In this document: in pieces, positions 26,765 to 35,800 of the stretch
Layout: each line of letters opens with the position of its first letter
Position numbering within the stretch: position 1 is the first letter of the stretch
NCBI GenBank assembly: GCA_963712565.1
Contig: CAVQIP010000034.1
Location: 1 to 64,000, forward strand
DNA from: VAZQ01 sp963712565
GTDB taxonomy: Bacteria > Pseudomonadota > Alphaproteobacteria > Rhizobiales > Xanthobacteraceae
Direction of reading: 5' to 3'
Length of the DNA: 64,000 nt
Notes under the pieces: generated by a model
Told to the model about the DNA's origin: nothing
The model's input: the letters and a program-made list of their open reading frames with translations, nothing else
Database searches by the model: none
Made by a program: the position numbers and the translations under genes

Positions 26765-27697
26765 GTGAGCACGAGCGCAGGCATCCATCACGTTACCGCG
26801 ATCTGTGGCGATCCCAGAAGGAACGTCGCGTTCTACACCCGCAACCTTGGCTTGCGGATGGTGAAGAAGACGGTCAATTTCGACGATCCCACCACCTGGC
26901 ACCTCTATTACGGCGACGAGACCGGCCGCCCGGGCACGGCACTGACGTTCTTCGCCTGGGGCGAGCGGCCCGCCGGTCGCAACGGCAACGGCATGGCGGT
27001 GGAAACCGCTTTCATCATTTCCGCAGGCTCGCTCGGCTACTGGACGCAGCGGCTGATCGAACAAGGCATCGCACACGACCTGCCGGAGCAGCGGTTCGGC
27101 GAGCGCGTGCTCCCCTTCCGCGATCCCGACGGCATGCGGCTTGCGCTCGTCGCCGTCGAAGGCGCCGATCGCATCCCGGGCTGGTCGAACGCCGACGTGC
27201 CGGCTGAGCATGCGCTGCGCGGGTTTCGCGGCGTCACCCTCATGGTTGGCGCGCCCGAGCCAACCGCAAACGTGCTCACCGAGACATTCGGCTTCAAGGC
27301 CGCCGGGAGCGAAGGGGCGATCGCACGCTACCGTTCCGGCGGCGGCAAGCTCGCCACGGTCGTGGACGTGCGCACGGCGGAGGGCTTTCTCGCCGGCCGT
27401 CAGGGCACCGGCTCCGTGCACCACGTCGCGTTCCGCGCCGCCGACGACGCGGCGCAGGCCGAGATGGCGGCGGCGCTCGCGGCGCAGGGATTGCGGCCGA
27501 CCGACCAGATCGACCGCTGCTATTTTCGCTCGGTCTACTTCCGCGAGCCGGGCGGCGTGCTGTTCGAGATCGCGACCGACGATCCGGGCTTCACCGTGGA
27601 CGAGCCGAAAGCGACGCTGGGCGGTGCGATCAAGCTCCCGCCCTGGTACGAGGGTAGGCGCGCCGAGATCGAGGCGGCGCTGCCGCCGCTCGCCTGA
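26765..27697 (+). CDS. VOC-family ring-cleaving dioxygenase (MhqO/LinE-like)
   Basis: 310 aa with two vicinal-oxygen-chelate modules. Metal ligands are likely His in GIHHVTAICGD near the start, His in GSVHHVAFRAAD in module 2, and Glu in VLFEIATDDPGF near the end. Conserved patches are YTRNLGLRMVKKTVNFDDP and WHLYYGDETGRPGT. Such enzymes act on hydroquinones with Fe(II). GTG 26765 is favoured by AGGAGG five bases before it. Cytoplasmic. The actual phenol is not predictable. Confidence 0.85.
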   Translation: MSTSAGIHHVTAICGDPRRNVAFYTRNLGLRMVKKTVNFDDPTTWHLYYGDETGRPGTALTFFAWGERPAGRNGNGMAVETAFIISAGSLGYWTQRLIEQGIAHDLPEQRFGERVLPFRDPDGMRLALVAVEGADRIPGWSNADVPAEHALRGFRGVTLMVGAPEPTANVLTETFGFKAAGSEGAIARYRSGGGKLATVVDVRTAEGFLAGRQGTGSVHHVAFRAADDAAQAEMAAALAAQGLRPTDQIDRCYFRSVYFREPGGVLFEIATDDPGFTVDEPKATLGGAIKLPPWYEGRRAEIEAALPPLA

Positions 27698-27909
27698 GCG
27701 CCGGCGCGGCAAAGCGTCGCTTCGCCGGCGGGCGCAGATTTTTTCTCCCGCGCGCGCGCCGCGCCACTCGTTTGTTCTCCCGGTCCGCGTCACGAGGAAC
27801 GATGCTTTCATAGCCCGCCACTATCGGCGCGAACCCTGGCTGCGGGCCGAGTGACGCATTATATTACCGGCTTCCCTAACGGATGGGTCCCAGGCGACGG
27901 AGGTGACTG

Positions 27910-28572
27910 ATGGCACTCGCGATCAACGATACTGCCCCGGATTTCGAAGCGCAGACGACCGAAGGCAAAATCCGCTTCCACGATTGGATCGGCGACAAGT
28001 GGGCGGTGCTGTTCTCGCACCCCAAGGATTTCACGCCGGTCTGCACCACCGAGCTCGGCTACATGGCCAAGATCAAGCCGGAATTCGACAAGCGCGGCGT
28101 CAAGATCATCGGCCTTTCGGTCGATCCGGTCGACAAGCACGCCGGCTGGGCCAATGACATCAAGGAGACGCAAGGCTTCGCCCCGAACTATCCGATGATC
28201 GGCGACACCGACTACAACGTGTCGAAGCTCTACGGCATGCTGCCGGCCGCGGTTTCCGGCGATCCGGCCAAGCGCACCGCGGCGGACAATCAGACCGTGC
28301 GCAACGTGTTCGTCATCGGCCCGGACAAGAAGATCAAGCTCATCCTGGTCTATCCGATGACCACCGGCCGCAACTTCGACGAGGTGCTGCGCGTGATCGA
28401 CTCGCTGCAGCTCACCGCCAAGCACAAGGTGGCGACGCCGGTGAACTGGAAGCACGGCGAGGACGTGATCATCGCCGGCTCGGTCAGCGACGAGGACGCC
28501 AAGAAGCAATATCCCCAGGGCTGGAAGGCGCCGCGGCCCTATATCCGCATCGTGCCGCAGCCGAAGGCGTGA
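27910..28572 (+). CDS. 1-Cys peroxiredoxin (Prx6 type)
   Basis: 220 aa. It reduces peroxides. The active site PKDFTPVCTTELGYM holds the peroxidatic Cys45 with Pro38 and Thr42. No resolving cysteine is present, and the long C-terminal domain (TPVNWKHGEDVIIAGSVSDE, YPQGWKAPRPYIR) is typical of Prx6. The start has CGGAGGTGACTG upstream. A strong terminator follows at 28593. The reductant partner is not encoded here. Confidence 0.93.
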   Translation: MALAINDTAPDFEAQTTEGKIRFHDWIGDKWAVLFSHPKDFTPVCTTELGYMAKIKPEFDKRGVKIIGLSVDPVDKHAGWANDIKETQGFAPNYPMIGDTDYNVSKLYGMLPAAVSGDPAKRTAADNQTVRNVFVIGPDKKIKLILVYPMTTGRNFDEVLRVIDSLQLTAKHKVATPVNWKHGEDVIIAGSVSDEDAKKQYPQGWKAPRPYIRIVPQPKA

Positions 28573-28592
28573 CCTCCGGCAAGCGGATTGCA

Positions 28593-28618
28593 GGGCGCGG
28601 CGAAAGCCGCGCCCTTTT
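28593..28618 (+). terminator. Intrinsic terminator of the peroxiredoxin gene
   Basis: A perfect 9-bp GC stem GGGCGCGGC/GCCGCGCCC with a GAAA tetraloop followed by TTTT, 20 bp after the stop. Confidence 0.85.
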
Positions 28619-28725
28619 GCATTTACGGACTCTTGGCCGCGCATGTCAGCGGCCGCGCTAAGACGTGGAGGCCAGCGACAAGCGCGGGATGACGGCGAAG
28701 CCGTGATGCATCGAAGTCGCATCTG

Positions 28726-29700
28726 TCAGTGCAGGCTCGGGCCCTTGAGGAAACGATTGCGGTCGCCGGAGGTGATGCGCACCTCGAAGGTGCGGCCGTC
28801 GCGGTAGACCGTGAGCGGCACCTCGACCCCGGCCTTGCCCAGCGACCACACCTTGCGGAAGAAGCCGGCGAGATCGCCGACGTCGCTGCCGGCGACCGCC
28901 AGCACGATGTCGCCGGTGCGCAGATTGGCGCGCCGCGCCGGCCCGCCGGTGGAGACCCGCGCGACTACGATCTTGTCGTCGATCTCGGTGGCGTTGAGGC
29001 CGAGCCAGGGGCGCGGGGGATGGTTCGGCCGGCCCATGGTGATGAGATCCTCGAGGATCGGTTTGAGAATGTCGATCGGCACGACCATGTTGAGCGGCTC
29101 GGGCGTGCCGCTTTCGCGTACCTGCTGCACCTGCAGCGAGCCGATGCCGAGAAGCTCGCCCGCGCGTCCGATCATCGCGGTGCCGCCCCAGAACGGATGC
29201 GCGGGCGCGGTGAAGATCGCTTCGTCGAGCACGTATTCCCAATTGCCGGCGAATTCCTGCTTGGCGGCGATGCGCGCCACTACCGAATGCTTGCGCCCGC
29301 CCGCGCCCGCCACCACCACCGGATCGCCGACCTTCGCGCTCTTCGACTGCCCGATCGGCAGCGCCGGCAGCTCGAGCCGCGCCAGGGCCTGGACCAGCCC
29401 GAAACCGGTCTCCTGGTCGTAGGCGAGCATGTGGCCGGGGACCGCGCGGCCGTCCGCGAGATGCAGCCAGATGGTCTCGGCCTCGGTGATGAGGTAGCCG
29501 ATGGTCAGCACCACGCCGTCGCGGATCAGCACTCCGTTTCCGCTCCGTTCGGTGCCGAGCGTCTCGGCGGTGAAGGCGTCGGCGGGAATGATGGCGCGCA
29601 ATCCCACCAGCGAGGTCAACGCGCCTTCCAGATCGTAGGCGTAATTCTCCGGCTTGGGCTGGACGGTAAGCGGCATCTCCCAATCGCTCGAGGACGACAT
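28726..29700 (-). CDS. Trypsin-like/PDZ protein with all catalytic residues lost
   Basis: 324 aa, HtrA-like layout: a chymotrypsin fold at residues 30-215 and a PDZ domain at 230-315 (PWLGLNATEIDDKIVVARVS, RTGDIVLAVAGSDV). The catalytic triad is gone. The LTNNHV-type His site reads LTIGYLIT (Tyr69), the Asp site reads DQETGFGLVQ (Gly99), and the GNSGG nucleophile loop reads HPFWGGTAM (Trp171). It should act as a chaperone or adaptor, not a protease. No signal peptide is evident, so it is probably cytoplasmic. ATG 29700 is chosen; the frame to 29922 lacks support. Confidence 0.8.
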   Translation of the reverse strand: MSSSSDWEMPLTVQPKPENYAYDLEGALTSLVGLRAIIPADAFTAETLGTERSGNGVLIRDGVVLTIGYLITEAETIWLHLADGRAVPGHMLAYDQETGFGLVQALARLELPALPIGQSKSAKVGDPVVVAGAGGRKHSVVARIAAKQEFAGNWEYVLDEAIFTAPAHPFWGGTAMIGRAGELLGIGSLQVQQVRESGTPEPLNMVVPIDILKPILEDLITMGRPNHPPRPWLGLNATEIDDKIVVARVSTGGPARRANLRTGDIVLAVAGSDVGDLAGFFRKVWSLGKAGVEVPLTVYRDGRTFEVRITSGDRNRFLKGPSLH

Positions 29701-29799
29701 CCAGACGCTCCCTTGGCTGACGCGATCTCGCGTCGCTGACCGAACCCTACACCAATACGCGCCGCCCCCGACCGGCCATTCTACCATCCGCGCCGTCGG

Positions 29800-29838
29800 A
29801 AAAAAAACACCGGGCTGCGCGCCGCGACGCGCAGCCCG
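29800..29838 (-). terminator. Intrinsic terminator downstream of the cytochrome/propeller gene
   Basis: Read on the minus strand, an 11-bp stem (CGGGCTGCGCG paired with CGCGCAGCCCG, 6-nt loop) is followed by GTGTTTTTTTT. It lies about 120 bp past the stop of the gene at 29961 and before the PDZ gene. Confidence 0.85.
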
Positions 29839-29960
29839 ACGCTGCGGTTGCGGGCGCAGTTTGCGTCCACTGGAATCGCAACGGTGCAAGCCTGAGCGTG
29901 AAAATGCGTTCGTTTGCGGCAAACCGCGCCCGGTTTGCCGCCGACGCCGTCGGCAGCCGG

Positions 29961-31622
29961 CTAATCGAGCGGCTCCACCTTGACGATGGCGGCGCCGTGA
30001 TTGCTGCCGACCCAGAGCACCGGCCGTTCGCCGGATTGATCCACGAACACGCGCCGGATGTTGGTCGTGCGCGGCAACAGATAGTCCACCACCACGCCGG
30101 TGGCGGTGTCGAGCCGCGACACCCGGTCAGTCAGCATCGAGCCGGTCCACACCTCGGCGCCGTCCTTGATCGACACCACGTCATAGGGCGCGCTCCAGGG
30201 TGTGGGGAGCCGCCACTCCTTGATGGTATCGGTCTTGGGATCGAACATGCCGATGCCGTTGCCGCCGTATTGCGCGAACCACAGGCGGTTCTGCTCGTCG
30301 ACCCGGCCGCGGCGCGGCCGAGACAGCGCCGTCGAGGTCGGCCAGATGGTGACCTCGAGCGTCTTGGCGTCGCGCCGTCCGATGCTCTGCCCGCCGAACT
30401 CGAGCTGATAGAGGTTGTTCTGCTGGTCGGTGGGCATGCCGTAGGCCCGGATGCGCTTGCCGCCGGGGGTGTTGGCCTGACCGATATTCTCGAATTTGCC
30501 GCTCGCTAGATCGAGCCGGTAGTTGAGGCTGTCCTCCTGGTTGTTGGTCCAGACCTTGCCGTCGACGTTCGAATACATCGGCGAGACCATCGAGGCTTGC
30601 GCCGAGGTCGATATCCATTCCTGCGGGAATGGAAACACCGTGACTTCGTGCGTCTTGCGATCGATCTTGGAAATCGCCGCCTGATACATCATGGCGAGCC
30701 AGACATTGCCGTCGGGGTCGAACTCGAGGTCGAGCCCGCCTTTCGGCTGCTCGGGCCGCACCACCGGAATGGCGATGTCCTTGGTCTCGCCGGTCTTGGG
30801 ATCCATCACCCCCACGAATTGCGCCCCGAAGTCCGAGTACCAGACCTTTCCGTCCTTATCGACGACGACGTCGTGCGGGAGCGCGCCCTTGCGCGGCAGA
30901 TCGTATTCCGTGACGACGACCTTGGTGGCGCGCCCGCGCGGACGCGGCAGGGTCTTGAGCGGATATTCGATCGCCTCCGAATTGCCGAGGCTGACGCTCG
31001 CCAGAAACTCCGCCGCCGCCTTGGCCGCGTCGCCGGTGACGACCGGGCGTTCGCCGCGCGGGCCGGGAAGCAGCGGCTGCGGATGGGTGGGCGTGCTGCC
31101 GGGCGAATAGCGCGCCATTCGCAAGAACACCTGCTGGAATTCGGCGGCGTCGTGGTTCGAGGTTAACACGCGCTGGAGCGTGTGGCAGCCGACGCACATC
31201 GTCAGAAACGCTTTTTGCTTGTCGGCGCCGGGAAGGCTGAGCAGCCATTCGCCGTTGGAGAGCTGCGGCACCAGGCTCTTGGCCTTGCTGAGCGTGAGAT
31301 CGGCGGTGGCGCCGTTGCCGGGCGGGACGTCGACCGTGTTGGCGCCGTCGAGCTTGTAGCCGATCGCCCGGATCGAGATCGCGTATTTGCCGGGCGCCAT
31401 GCGCGCGGCCGGGAAGCTGTAGCGGCCCTGCGCGTCGGTCACCACCGTGGTGGTGACGGTCGAGCCCGCGCGCTTGGCGCTGACCAGCACGCCCTCCATG
31501 GCGCCCTCCTCGCTCGAGGACACGAGCCCGGTCAGCGCGGCCTGCGCCTGCGCGCCGCTAGCCACCGATACGGCCGCGAGCGCGCCGATCGCCACTGCAA
31601 GCCAAAGCTGCTTGGGTTGCAT
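29961..31622 (-). CDS. Periplasmic carboxypeptidase-regulatory/cytochrome c/Vgb-like propeller fusion
   Basis: 553 aa. A signal peptide (LWLAVAIGALAAVSVASG, AQAQA) is followed by a CarboxypepD_reg-like Ig domain (residues 28-112: GVLVSAKRAGSTVTTTVVTD). Then comes a cytochrome c-like segment with one CVGCH haem motif (143-147), and a C-terminal six-blade Vgb/SMP-30-type propeller from about residue 250 (LPHDVVVDKDGKVWYSDFG, GNGIGMFDPKTDTI). GGGAGGAGACC precedes the ATG. It is probably a periplasmic redox or lyase-like enzyme; the substrate is unknown. The terminator at 29800 closes the unit. Confidence 0.8.
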   Translation of the reverse strand: MQPKQLWLAVAIGALAAVSVASGAQAQAALTGLVSSSEEGAMEGVLVSAKRAGSTVTTTVVTDAQGRYSFPAARMAPGKYAISIRAIGYKLDGANTVDVPPGNGATADLTLSKAKSLVPQLSNGEWLLSLPGADKQKAFLTMCVGCHTLQRVLTSNHDAAEFQQVFLRMARYSPGSTPTHPQPLLPGPRGERPVVTGDAAKAAAEFLASVSLGNSEAIEYPLKTLPRPRGRATKVVVTEYDLPRKGALPHDVVVDKDGKVWYSDFGAQFVGVMDPKTGETKDIAIPVVRPEQPKGGLDLEFDPDGNVWLAMMYQAAISKIDRKTHEVTVFPFPQEWISTSAQASMVSPMYSNVDGKVWTNNQEDSLNYRLDLASGKFENIGQANTPGGKRIRAYGMPTDQQNNLYQLEFGGQSIGRRDAKTLEVTIWPTSTALSRPRRGRVDEQNRLWFAQYGGNGIGMFDPKTDTIKEWRLPTPWSAPYDVVSIKDGAEVWTGSMLTDRVSRLDTATGVVVDYLLPRTTNIRRVFVDQSGERPVLWVGSNHGAAIVKVEPLD

Positions 31623-32033
31623 GGTCTCCTCCCGATGAATCGTTCTTGTCGGAGGATTATCGCGCGTTTTTTCGACTGGCGGAAGCGGCCACCGCGGCCA
31701 TCGGCCCAAGCCGCGTGCGCTATCGGGTCCGCCGCTCGCGATGGATTTCGCTGCGCTCACCCCGCCTACGCGATGATCGTGTCGGCGCGCGTCGATGTGC
31801 CGAAGCCGGACGGTACGACCCCATGATACGTTGTGGCTGAACGACGTCGGAAACATGCGATCGTCATTACGAAAATCAACTCGGCCAACCTGATCACCAA
31901 CCACATACGCGGCTGTCCGCGTACCGACCGACTTCTCAAGGGTAGCGTCCGTCCATTCGCGGGGCCAGCGCCTGCCCACGTTGCCGCGGAACTTCCGCTC
32001 GACATCGGCACCTATGCCGCCAGCTTCTTCGGC
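31623..32033. other. Intergenic region at the edge of the Dap/NRPS island
   Basis: No reading frame with a domain or ribosome site is seen on either strand. Base composition falls from strongly GC-rich to more moderate across about 31.8-32.0 kb, which marks the left edge of the biosynthetic island. Confidence 0.4.
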
Positions 32034-32894
32034 TCAGGGGGAGAGATCTGGCGCCAACTTTACAATGAGCTCGGAGCCGGCGAGCTGGATAGCGTATATT
32101 TCCAGAGTGTACCGACCGATGAAGCGAAGCGTGCTAGCTATTTTCTCTGGAGGTTGGATGCGGCTCTCGCCACGCTTGAACAGACACAGGCTGACGGACA
32201 GAATGGCGAGGCCAAAAATAAAGCCGGCCAGCTGAATTGCCGGAAACGAGAACTCCTTTTGTTCCTGCCAGACGAAGACGACCGCAGCGACCAAGCAAGC
32301 CAGCAGCCGCATCAGGCCGGCTGTGTCGGTCGCACCCAGCGCGAATGCTGACGAGCGTTGCGTTTCGCCGGCGCTGCCGACGGCGGACATGCCGTCGACA
32401 TATTGGCGCTGGCATAGGCCGAACAGGCCCCACAGCCATCCCTCGGCGCCGTAGTCGACAATCTTCCCCGCTACCGGCGACACCGCGAGAAGTGCAGAGA
32501 CGAGGAGGACGAAGGCAGCCCAGCCGTGACGTTGCACAAGCATCTGCACATAGGGACGTGCAATGCGGATGAGTGCGAGACTCAAAAGAATGTTCGGTGC
32601 TACCCAGGTCCAGCCGGCGTTCGAGCTTTCGAGCAGAGTCAGAATGACGCCGATCCATATCCAGTGAAGCGGGACAGTACGGCTTTGCGCGTACCCCACC
32701 AGGAAGAAGAACGGCGGAGCTGCAAAGCGTCCAAAAACACTCCACCACAACTCGTTCTCGATGAAGAAAAAGCCGATATGACCAGCCGAGACGCAGATGA
32801 TTGCGACGGTTTTCAGCCAGTCGGTGTTGTCAACCGGGTGAGGCGGGGTTCCCGAACGCGTGGCGTCGTGCATTCCCGCGCTAGCTTGTGACAC
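32034..32894 (-). CDS. TraX-like polytopic membrane protein
   Basis: 286 aa from GTG 32894 (GGAG seven bases upstream; overlaps the NRPS stop by 14 bp). About eight membrane helices follow a TraX-type opening (DNTDWLKTVAIICVSAGHIG, FGRFAAPPFFFLVGYAQSRT, with the conserved D-W-K and H-x-G). TraX proteins acetylate F pilin, and related acyltransferase-3 proteins modify surface polymers. Coupled to the NRPS gene, it may N-acylate or help export the product; this is inference. Confidence 0.7.
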   Translation of the reverse strand: MSQASAGMHDATRSGTPPHPVDNTDWLKTVAIICVSAGHIGFFFIENELWWSVFGRFAAPPFFFLVGYAQSRTVPLHWIWIGVILTLLESSNAGWTWVAPNILLSLALIRIARPYVQMLVQRHGWAAFVLLVSALLAVSPVAGKIVDYGAEGWLWGLFGLCQRQYVDGMSAVGSAGETQRSSAFALGATDTAGLMRLLACLVAAVVFVWQEQKEFSFPAIQLAGFIFGLAILSVSLCLFKRGESRIQPPEKIASTLRFIGRYTLEIYAIQLAGSELIVKLAPDLSP

Positions 32895-35800
32895 TTACAG
32901 GCTCCACCGGGCTCCCCTCGTAGGTAGTAGCCGTCAGCAGATGCATCTCCTTGAGGACCAGTGACAACGGCAAGACCGTTGTGTCCGGCTCGATGACCGC
33001 GCCGCCCATCACCGTGGCACCAAAGCAGACGGTGCAGCCGTCCTGGACTCGCGTTCTCTTCACCTTCAGCACCATGTTCTCGAAACTGTGAAACTGCAGA
33101 ACGCCATCAACAACACAGTCGTTGCCAAAGGTCACCGCGTTCCAGTCAGAGCACTGCATCGGTTGCACCAGGATTGTTCGGTCCCCAATCTGACATCCCA
33201 TCCATCGCAGAATGGAATTCGACAGGATAGTCCCGGCGCAGAACCAGAGAGCGCCTCTGCACCAGACAAAAAAGCAGTCCTGTGCGAAGAAGTAGGCGAA
33301 GTGCCGCCAGGACCAGAACGGTGCCGAATCATCGGCACCCCATTCGCTGCCGACCAGCGACTTCTTGATCGCGACGCAGATCAGAACCAGGTTGATTTCT
33401 GTGAACAACAAAGCAATCGCCGCAGTGGCCAACGGGTCTACGCCGGCTCGCAACAAACAAATGTACAGCATTGTGAAGATTAGCCCTTCGGTGATGGGCA
33501 GAATACCGATCGTGCAGAAATCAAAGAGGAAGATGCGGGTCAAGAAGAGGGGAAAATCCGGAAGCCGTTGGGTTTTATTCGCCGCCTCAAACGAGGCGCT
33601 CGCAAATTTCACCGCCGGGTTTCCCGCTACCGTGATGGGCTCGCCTAGCCGCGACCGCATCTGTCGTCGGAATTGTATATCACTGGCTGCAGTGGAGACG
33701 CCGACGAGGAAGTTGGACGGGAAATGACCGTATTCTGCCACGCAGTTGTTGCCGCTGAAGAAATTCCGAGGCATGTCGAGCTGACGTAGCTTGATATGCT
33801 CGGCGCCATAGTCGAGCATGTTTGTGAAACAGCCATTGGACCAGAAAACTTGGGAGTCAGCACTTGCAAGCTCCGGGACGAGATTGAACATGAGGTCGCA
33901 CTCCGACGCACCCACGCGCGGGAAGCGCATGCCGGCGAGCGCTCGCAGGTACTGCCCAGTGATAGTCCAGGTCCACTGTCTCTGGATGCGGTCCATTAGA
34001 TATTTTCTGTACATGAGGAGAGCTGCCCTGAACCCGCGCGAAGGGTAGAGGCCCGGCGAAGCAGCCGTGCAGCGGATGAAGAGGCATTCAAGCAGAGCGG
34101 TCACGGCGAGGATGAGTCCGGTGGTGATGAACGCGTAGAGGCTCACGTGCCAGAGTATCTCCCAGAGCGGCGTCACCCTGAAGTAGTCACCGGAAAGCTC
34201 AGCGTCCGCGGCGGGTATCAGGCCGCTTGCGAACCACAAGATCGCAGCGGTGGGGACCACAATGAGCCAAAAGGATATGAAGATCTGCATTGCGATGTTG
34301 AGCGCTTCCAGCAACCAAATCGGAGACGCGTACTGGCAATATCTCGCTGTGCGCCTGAGCTCCGTGCAGCGACCGCTAAGGCGCGCGGGAGCTCCTTCCC
34401 ACATCTCGTGAGAACCCACGCTGGCGAGAATGGGGGTGAACGGAGTGATCCAACTCCCCCGGCCAACTGTCACATTGTTGGCGATGGCGGCTCGCATTCC
34501 GATCTTGCAGCCGCTTGCGAGGTGAACAGGGCCGACATGCAAGGACTGTCCCGACCAACTCGTGGCTTGAATGTACGCTCCGGTCTGGATGGCGACATTG
34601 TCGTCGATGGAGATCAAATCCAGCGGCCCGGACAGGTGAGCATCGTGCGCGCACTGAAGGTTGTCGCCCACGCTGGCGCCAAGCTGCCGCAACACGAATG
34701 CCATGAGCGGAGCGCTGCGGTACAGCGCACGCAGCGTGAGGAGCACCATGTTCTCCAGCCGTCCGATACACCAGATTCGCAGATGCATTCTGCTCCACTT
34801 GGGGTACACGCCCGGACTCACATTGTTCTTGTAGAAGTCACCGCCCATGAAGAACTTTATCGTCATGACCCAGAGCAGGCCGGCGAAGGGCGTGACGAGG
34901 CCGAGCAAGTACAGGAAGAGGCCGACGATGATAAACGCCCACAGGCTGGCAGTCGTGAAAAAGATTCCGACGTCGACGAAGTCCAGGGCGACGAGGAAGG
35001 CCACTAAGCCTGGGAAATACAACAATATTGCGAAAAGGACCTGCAGGGTGGTGAAGTATCCGACGGGCAGCACCTCCGCCGCGGCCTGATCGTGCTCGGC
35101 GCCGTCCTCACAGGATCTCACTGGGGCGGCAGCAACCTTGGAGGCCTGCTGGAGCGCTCGTGGGCGGTTGGCCACCTTTCGTGCAGTATTGCAGTCACTG
35201 AGCAGGGCCCGGACTGGCACGGCCCATCCTGCAGCTTGCAGTTGCTGCGCCAAGCGCGCGATGACGATCGAGTGCCCACCAGCCTCAACGAATCCATCGT
35301 CCAATCCCAACGGCGTCTCGAACACGGCCCTGCAGATCGCCAGCACCTCCTCACACTCAGGGTCCATGCCCGCATCGGCATCCGGCGGCTTGACTTCCCC
35401 TTCCCCTAAGTCCCGCGCGCCGGCCGGTGTGTCCCTGCGGGTGTCCTCCGCTTCCGGCTTGGCGTTTCTCAACAGATGAGACAGATTTGGCAAGCACTTC
35501 CGATCGATCTTCCCCGAAACCGTCTTCATGACGAATTTTTCTACAAGGAAGATCCTTGTCGGAACCGACGGCGCTGGAAGTTGTTTGGCGAGGGTCGCCG
35601 TCACCCGGGCAGCCCACTCCGCCGGCGCTGGAGCGACGACCGAGATGTCTCCTTCGCAGACCGAAGGCGCGGCGACGAAGGCGACGAGCGCCTCGTTCTG
35701 GTAATCCAGAACAGCGGCCTCGATCTCACTGAACTGCGTCTGGAGGATGTCCTCAACGGCCTCTGCTTCGACGCGGTGCCCGCGGACTTTGAGCTGCGCG

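Noticed and set aside
34147..35007. 286-codon plus-strand frame inside the synthetase gene
   Set aside because: Antisense to the NRPS gene, Glu/His-rich without a domain; typical shadow.
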